A stretch of DNA of 11,778 nucleotides from an uncultured Bacilli bacterium (GTDB taxonomy: Bacteria > Bacillota_I > Bacilli_A > RF39 > UBA660): assembly GCA_934162555.1 (NCBI GenBank), contig CAKPJE010000022.1:1-11778 (forward strand), read 5' to 3'. This document shows positions 11,255 through 11,778 of the stretch, one piece after another. Every line of letters begins with the position of its first letter. The stretch's first letter is position 1. Under the pieces are notes generated by a model. That model saw only the letters and a list, made by a program, of their open reading frames with translations. It was not told where the DNA came from and searched no databases. A program made the translations under genes and the position numbers.

Positions 11255-11418
11255 AAAACCTTTTTCCTTTAACATTATATATTATACTTTTTTCACATTA
11301 TATTATTCGTAATTTAAGAAGCTATTTTAAAAAAATTTTAAATTAACTATATCTATATACATTTCTTATATTGCTAGACTATATTTAAATCATAATCATG
11401 TATAATCAGAAAATCAAT

Positions 11419-11778
11419 TTAATAGCTCAATTGATATTCACATGCCAGTATTCTTTTATCGCTCGAATATTCAATTATATATTTATTGTTTTTCTTACAA
11501 ACTATAATTCCAATCGTTCTATCTTGAGTTATTTTCTTCAAATTTTTATCTATACAATTCATATATATTTCTATTTGACCAATATGTTCCTTCTTTAGTT
11601 CTGTTGTTTTTAATTCTACAACTACATAACAATTAAACTCAATATTAAACAAAAGTAAATCTATATAATTATAATTATTTCCAATTTTAATTTTATATTC
11701 ATTAGCTATGTAGCAAAATCCACTTCCTAATTCTTGTAAAAAATTTTCAATATCTTCCAAAATTAATTTTTGTAATAC
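11419..11778 (-). CDS. YhcG/DUF1016-type PD-(D/E)XK nuclease, N-terminus outside the window
   Basis: This is the C-terminal nuclease domain of the YhcG (DUF1016) family, often found with restriction systems and mobile DNA. Recognisable features are FLQELGSGFCYIANEYKIKIG, YIDLLLFNIEFNCYVVVELKTTELKKEHIGQIEIYMNCID and TIGIIVCKKNNKYIIEYSSD, ending CEYQLSY. The catalytic residues would be the Asp of YIDLLLF and Glu/Lys of VELKT. The frame has no stop up to the window edge (six more codons beyond the TTG at 11760), so the annotated-looking start is internal; the ~200-residue N-terminal DUF1016_N domain should lie beyond. The protein ends a little earlier after EYQL than usual members. The hairpins downstream may terminate it. 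Confidence 0.85.
   Translation of the reverse strand, partial: VLQKLILEDIENFLQELGSGFCYIANEYKIKIGNNYNYIDLLLFNIEFNCYVVVELKTTELKKEHIGQIEIYMNCIDKNLKKITQDRTIGIIVCKKNNKYIIEYSSDKRILACEYQLSY

Larger units (their letters stand above)
10970..11418. other. 449-bp gene-free region with minus-strand hairpins
   Basis: No credible coding frame. It contains the promoter of the short XRE gene near 10990, very AT-rich DNA at 11035-11165 and 11260-11418 in which I see nothing, and the hairpin cluster at 11179-11254 described separately. Confidence 0.5.

Overview
The window is AT-rich DNA of a low-GC Bacillota (Bacilli or a related Firmicute lineage, plausibly an uncultured gut organism). The evidence is the gene content (spoVS, a SufU-type scaffold with SufB, pyrimidine-nucleoside phosphorylase, rpoZ, recX, a PrsA-like foldase), Shine-Dalgarno sequences of the GGAGG type and SigA-like promoters with 17-bp spacers. 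The standard bacterial code fits: tryptophans checked are TGG and nearly every gene ends in TAA or TAG. I cannot name the species.

Left part (1-6300), chromosomal core. The 3' end of a prsA-like gene (+) converges on a long run of minus-strand genes across a shared bidirectional terminator. Reading along the minus strand the run is spoVS, terminator, sufU-sufB, a one-TM envelope protein, terminator, ssb, an XRE regulator, pdp, rpoZ and recX. Most units have their own recognisable promoter. Two long predicted starts (pdp and sufU) are corrected here because the promoter lies inside the apparent N-terminal extension.

Middle part (6300-10300), accessory. A solitary nuclease-like protein (+) precedes tRNA-Gly(UCC). 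The 3' end of the tRNA is the target of a very small integrative element. A 19-bp direct repeat (7651-7669 and 10275-10293) bounds 2,624 bp carrying only a tyrosine integrase, a ribbon-helix-helix protein and an HUH rolling-circle replication protein, all on the minus strand, plus a non-coding block with strong hairpins. The tRNA stays intact at the left end. In the excised circle the three genes would become one unidirectional unit, RHH-int-attP-rep, whereas integration puts rep directly next to host DNA. The element has no visible cargo, capsid, relaxase or helicase gene. The hairpin terminator that probably served tRNA-Gly now lies on the far side of the element. Just past it is an inverted copy of part of the tRNA-Gly 3' half.

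Right part (10300-11778). An XRE regulator and a small membrane protein lie in the same frame, separated only by one TAA directly followed by ATG, so they look like a split regulator-membrane fusion. A 449-bp gene-free stretch with several minus-strand hairpins follows. The window ends inside a YhcG/DUF1016-type PD-(D/E)XK nuclease gene. The most novel item is the minimal integrase + Rep element and its likely excision-dependent layout.
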